NCBI RefSeq assembly: GCF_954871325.1
Contig: NC_088775.1
Coordinates: forward strand, 70,533,561 to 70,597,560
Length of the DNA stretch: 64,000 nucleotides
DNA from: Gordionus sp. m RMFG-2023
Lineage: Eukaryota > Nematomorpha > Gordioida > Chordodea > Parachordodidae
Reading direction: 5' to 3'
The stretch's first letter is position 1. Every line of letters begins with the position of its first letter. This document shows, one piece after another, positions 61,440 to 64,000 of this stretch. A model generated the notes under the pieces. It was not told where the DNA came from and made no database searches. It was given only the letters and a program-made list of their open reading frames with translations. The position numbers and the translations under genes were made by a program.

Positions 61440-61510
61440 ATAGACAACAATAATAAAGAATAAATTAGTAGTTCCATTTTATTTGTTAAGTTATATTCTT
61501 CTAAAATTAT
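61440..61510 (-). repeat. dispersed repeat, copy 2, second part
   Basis: Continues the repeat interrupted at 60114. On the minus strand it reads GGTTTATCCGGTTCAATAAT, then TGGAACTACTA, matching 25040-25285. Confidence 0.75.
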
Positions 61511-61614
61511 TGAACCGGATAAACCGAACCATCATAAAAAAGCATTTCGAATTAAAAAAATTTGATATACATCATTATATAAATCCATATGTACGAAACA
61601 TACGTGATATGTGA

Positions 61615-61860
61615 TAAAGCGTATACGCCCTATCAACGTTGTAGATACAACAGAGCTACGCTAGGCATTTCTCATTCCCATCTAATTGAATTCATATAAA
61701 ATTTAGGGAGAAAAGATGAGAAGCCCTTAACACGTTTGTGGGCAAGCCATACGTACTTGTATGCACAATAGTCCGATAAATATTGTTTAAACGTCTGTGG
61801 GCTGATTCATGTAGGGAGGACCAGGAAAGACACACCCATACCTACAGCCCTATTGTATTT
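61615..61860 (-). repeat. SINE-like dispersed repeat, copy 3
   Basis: The minus-strand reading has CAAGTACGTATGGCTTGCCC, ACAAACGTGTTAAGGGCTTC, CAATTAGATGG and CTAGCGTAGCTCTGTTGT, in the same order as 55572-55815. Divergence between the two is moderate. Confidence 0.75.
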
Positions 61861-62029
61861 AAGTAAGAGACAGGGGAAAGGCTTTCTAGAAATTAACATT
61901 TAAAGAGTCTGAGTACAAAATATGATAAATAAATAAGAAATGAAACCTGTATTCATTTTGGAGGTGTTTGAGTAGTTGAAGGGGAGAGGGAGTAGAGTGG
62001 CAAAAGAAGGTATATTATTTCAGATAATT

Positions 62030-62415
62030 AGACTTAACCTTAAGGTGTTTATTTATGGATTTTTTATTGTTATTTAGTTTGATGAATTGTTTCCAATTTA
62101 AGTTTAGGTCTGCCACATCTTTTAGAACTAGGTGGAACCAGAGTGTTTTATATTTACTGTATGATTTTCCTTTGCAGGTGAAGAGCCATGTTAGAGCATC
62201 ATGAGCTAAGTTGGAGTTGGGATGTCTCAGTATATGGGCTAGGAATTGAATGCGTTTTTTCTTTAGAAGAATGTGAATAGGGGTGTGCCTTGATTTCTCC
62301 CATAATTTATCATTCGATATTACTCTGGCGTAGAAAACACCATTTATAATAACATCTTTTCGAACTTTTCTCTAATCACCTGAAATCTTGATTGCTTCTC
62401 TGTATCCTAAAGTGT
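62030..62415 (-). pseudogene. LINE reverse transcriptase C-terminal fragment
   Basis: On the minus strand: TLGYREAIKISGD, then INGVFYARVISNDKLWEKSR, HTPIHILLKKKRIQFLAHIL, RHPNSNLAHDALTWLFTCKG and WFHLVLKDVADLN. This is the tail of a non-LTR reverse transcriptase, where LW---(R/K)--I---I-KRR--WLGHVLR is followed by the ALTW----GKRKRGRP--TW block. One stop lies after SGD; otherwise the frame is open for over 100 codons. The basic GKRKRGRP stretch is altered to GKSYSKYK. It may belong to the same RTE-like family as the plus-strand fragment at 62.7 kb, but in opposite orientation. Confidence 0.75.
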
Positions 62416-62532
62416 TAAGTAAATCGTTATAATATTAATATCACTGGGCAAATATAAATGATTATCTATTTAAGAAAGTCTTAATCAATATTTAGATCTA
62501 ATATCTACCATATATTATAATGAAAAGGATTA

Positions 62533-62612
62533 ATCGCCGGGGTGGCCTAATGGGTTAAATATATGCTTGGAAACAGAAAGACGCAGAGGACGCAGGTTCA
62601 ATCCCGCAAGGA
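62533..62612 (+). repeat. tRNA-like segment (pol III A and B boxes)
   Basis: TGGCCTAATGGG fits an internal A box and GGTTCAATCCC fits a B box about 50 bp later, as in tRNAs and tRNA-derived SINEs. No 3' acceptor strand pairs with GCCGGGG at the expected distance, so it is unlikely to be a working tRNA gene. It lies directly upstream of the LINE endonuclease fragment and may be a SINE head or part of that element's leader. Confidence 0.55.
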
Positions 62613-62753
62613 GCATAAAAACTTTCAGGTTTTTCTTCGATGACTAATGTGTAAAGGCATATGGTAAGATGAATTTCGGAGCTTAGAAATGAAACCCCGG
62701 TCACCGACAGGCCTGGACAGCCGGGTGCTAAGGATACTTGTCCAATAAACAAA

Positions 62754-63766
62754 ATGTTGGAAACAAATAAAAATATGTATATGAAAGCTAGGGCGTTCCC
62801 TCCAAGCGAAGCACAGGGTGTAGACCAACATCCTGCGAAAAGTAAAATAAAGGTCAAAGCAAAGAAAACAAGATTAGCAAGTTTGAATATTGGGACACTT
62901 AAAGGTAAGACAAGAGAATTGGCATCAATGTTGAACAAGAGAAAAGTTGGTATAGCGCGCATACTAGAGACGAAATGAGAAGGTCAGAAGACTTTAATGA
63001 TAGGAGAGGGGTATAAATTGTACTATAATGCAATCGTTAGCAATAGGAACGGTGTCGGCATCATCCTCAGTCAAGATCTAACCTCCTCAATAGTAGAAGT
63101 CAACAGGATCTCTGATAGACTAATGAAGATAAAACTCTGCATTGTTCAATCAATACTACACATCCTTTCAGTATATGCTCCTCAAACGGGCTGCAAGGAA
63201 GAAGAGAAAGATGCCTTTAGAGCTATCCTTGATGAAGCTGTAATGGAAATCTCTAAGGATGACCTAGTCATAATAGGTGGAGACTTAAATGCGCATGTGG
63301 GAAGAGCAAGAGACAGCTACAAAAAGCATCATGGTGGTTTTTGAATTTGCGCAAGCCTTCGACCTTGCCTTAACCAACACTTACTATAGGGAAAAAGACA
63401 GTCATTTAATAACATATGAAAGTGGTACAAGGAAACAGATAGATTACATGCTAATCTCTCGTAGAAGATTAAAAGATGTAATGGACTGCAAAGACATCCC
63501 AGGAGAAGATATAGCCGCCCAACACAAGCTACTAGTCATGGATTTACACATCACAAATAAATCCACTCAAAACAAGATAAAACTGGAACCATGCATCAAA
63601 TGGGGCAAATTAAAAACAATGACAAATGCCTTTGCAATTAATGCAAACATTGAAACAATAGATTCCTTACAAGTCAATGAAAAAAGGAGGACAAACCTTT
63701 CACCCAGATTAATAGAAACTGCTAAATCAACACTAGGCTTGACAAGGGGAGGTAACAAATAATACA
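62754..63766 (+). pseudogene. RTE-like LINE endonuclease (AP-endonuclease type)
   Basis: Reading in order: RLASLNIGTLKGKTRELASM, GIARILETK, then after one in-frame TGA EGQKTLMIGEGYKLYYNAIV, NRNGVGIILSQ, LHILSVYAPQTG, DDLVIIGGDLNAHVGR; after one frame change FAQAFDLALTNTYY, RKQIDYMLISRR and QHKLLVMDLHI. These give the endonuclease set: N of LNIGTL, E of LETK, D and N of GGDLNAHVG, the IDYM box and the final H of QHK-LVMD. The enzyme nicks target DNA to start LINE insertion. The TGA replaces what is usually W (LETKW). The reverse transcriptase should follow but the copy is cut at about 63770 by the repeat that fills the window's end. Confidence 0.85.
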
Positions 63767-63775
63767 AAGAACTAT

Positions 63776-64000
63776 GCAGGGGCCCCTACAACGGAGGGGG
63801 GGGGGGTCCGAATCAACTGCTTCAGTAAATTTGAGTGGGGGTACTTTTTTTTTTATAATTTTTTTATTTTAATTTTTTTTAAATTAAAAAAAAATTTTTT
63901 TTTTACATCCATCATGATCATGTGATTTCTGGTTTATAAATGTAATAATAAGACCCCCCCCCCCACCACTTAATATTTAATTTAATATATTGACGGAATT
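63776..64000. repeat. dispersed repeat with poly-G/poly-C, copy 2 (runs off the window)
   Basis: Shares GGGTCCGAA-CAACTGCTTC, AATTTGAGT and GTGATTTCTGGTTTAT with 3245-3475. After TGGTTTAT the sequence reads AATGTAATAATAAGAC, a C-run and finally TGACGGAATT, which is the inverse of the same segment in copy 1. It truncates the LINE fragment. Confidence 0.65.

Noticed and set aside
62533-62612. Functional tRNA gene
   Set aside because: A and B boxes are present but no acceptor stem or proper cloverleaf could be drawn by eye, and it lies next to a LINE.

Overview
The window looks like nuclear DNA of an invertebrate animal, possibly an arthropod (low confidence). It is very A+T rich by eye, has no long open reading frames or operons, and carries typical animal transposon families: PIF/Harbinger with a MADF-type partner, piggyBac, hAT, MULE, RTE-like LINEs, LTR kin and foldback elements. 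I recognise no intact host gene. Every coding stretch I can name belongs to a mobile element, nearly all of them decayed, so this is an accessory, heterochromatin-like graveyard of nested insertions.

Layout. 1-5.5 kb: a minus-strand LINE relic, a hAT-type transposase relic and a clean hAT MITE with a perfect 8-bp target duplication. 5.5-14.7 kb: mostly A+T-rich DNA in which I see little. 14.7-22.5 kb: hAT-like termini, a 400-bp tandem duplication, and a 2.65-kb hAT element (18727-21374) whose halves are inverted copies of each other between perfect 8-bp duplications. 23.7-31 kb: two copies of another hAT end (TAGTGTTGCG...) flanked by mutually reverse-complementary 8-mers, a 14-bp-period satellite (26788-27315), a Harbinger-like MITE, and a G+C-rich broken retroelement with reverse transcriptase and RNase H.

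31-50 kb is the most unusual part: three blocks of foldback DNA. Their inverted arms are themselves tandem arrays, either of a roughly 118-bp unit with the palindrome ATGACAATTGTCAT or of a 41-bp unit. A piggyBac copy sits in one arm at TTAA, and a small LTR element with a 5-bp duplication sits in another. The 41.4-49.9 kb block is a giant palindrome of two head-to-head foldbacks.

50-58 kb: two PIF/Harbinger relics (one with a convergent MADF gene), a MULE transposase relic, a 300-bp tandem repeat, and direct copies of a SINE-like repeat. 58-64 kb: a 60-bp minisatellite, a hAT-like element inserted in a dispersed repeat (the empty site is visible at 25 kb), LINE fragments on both strands, a tRNA-like segment, and at the right edge a repeat also present at 3.3 kb.

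The genes do not form a pathway. The shared theme is inverted duplication, seen in the hAT palindrome and all three foldback blocks, which suggests that hairpin-forming or aberrant transposition products are common in this genome. All assignments rest on reading motifs by eye; none was searched against a database.
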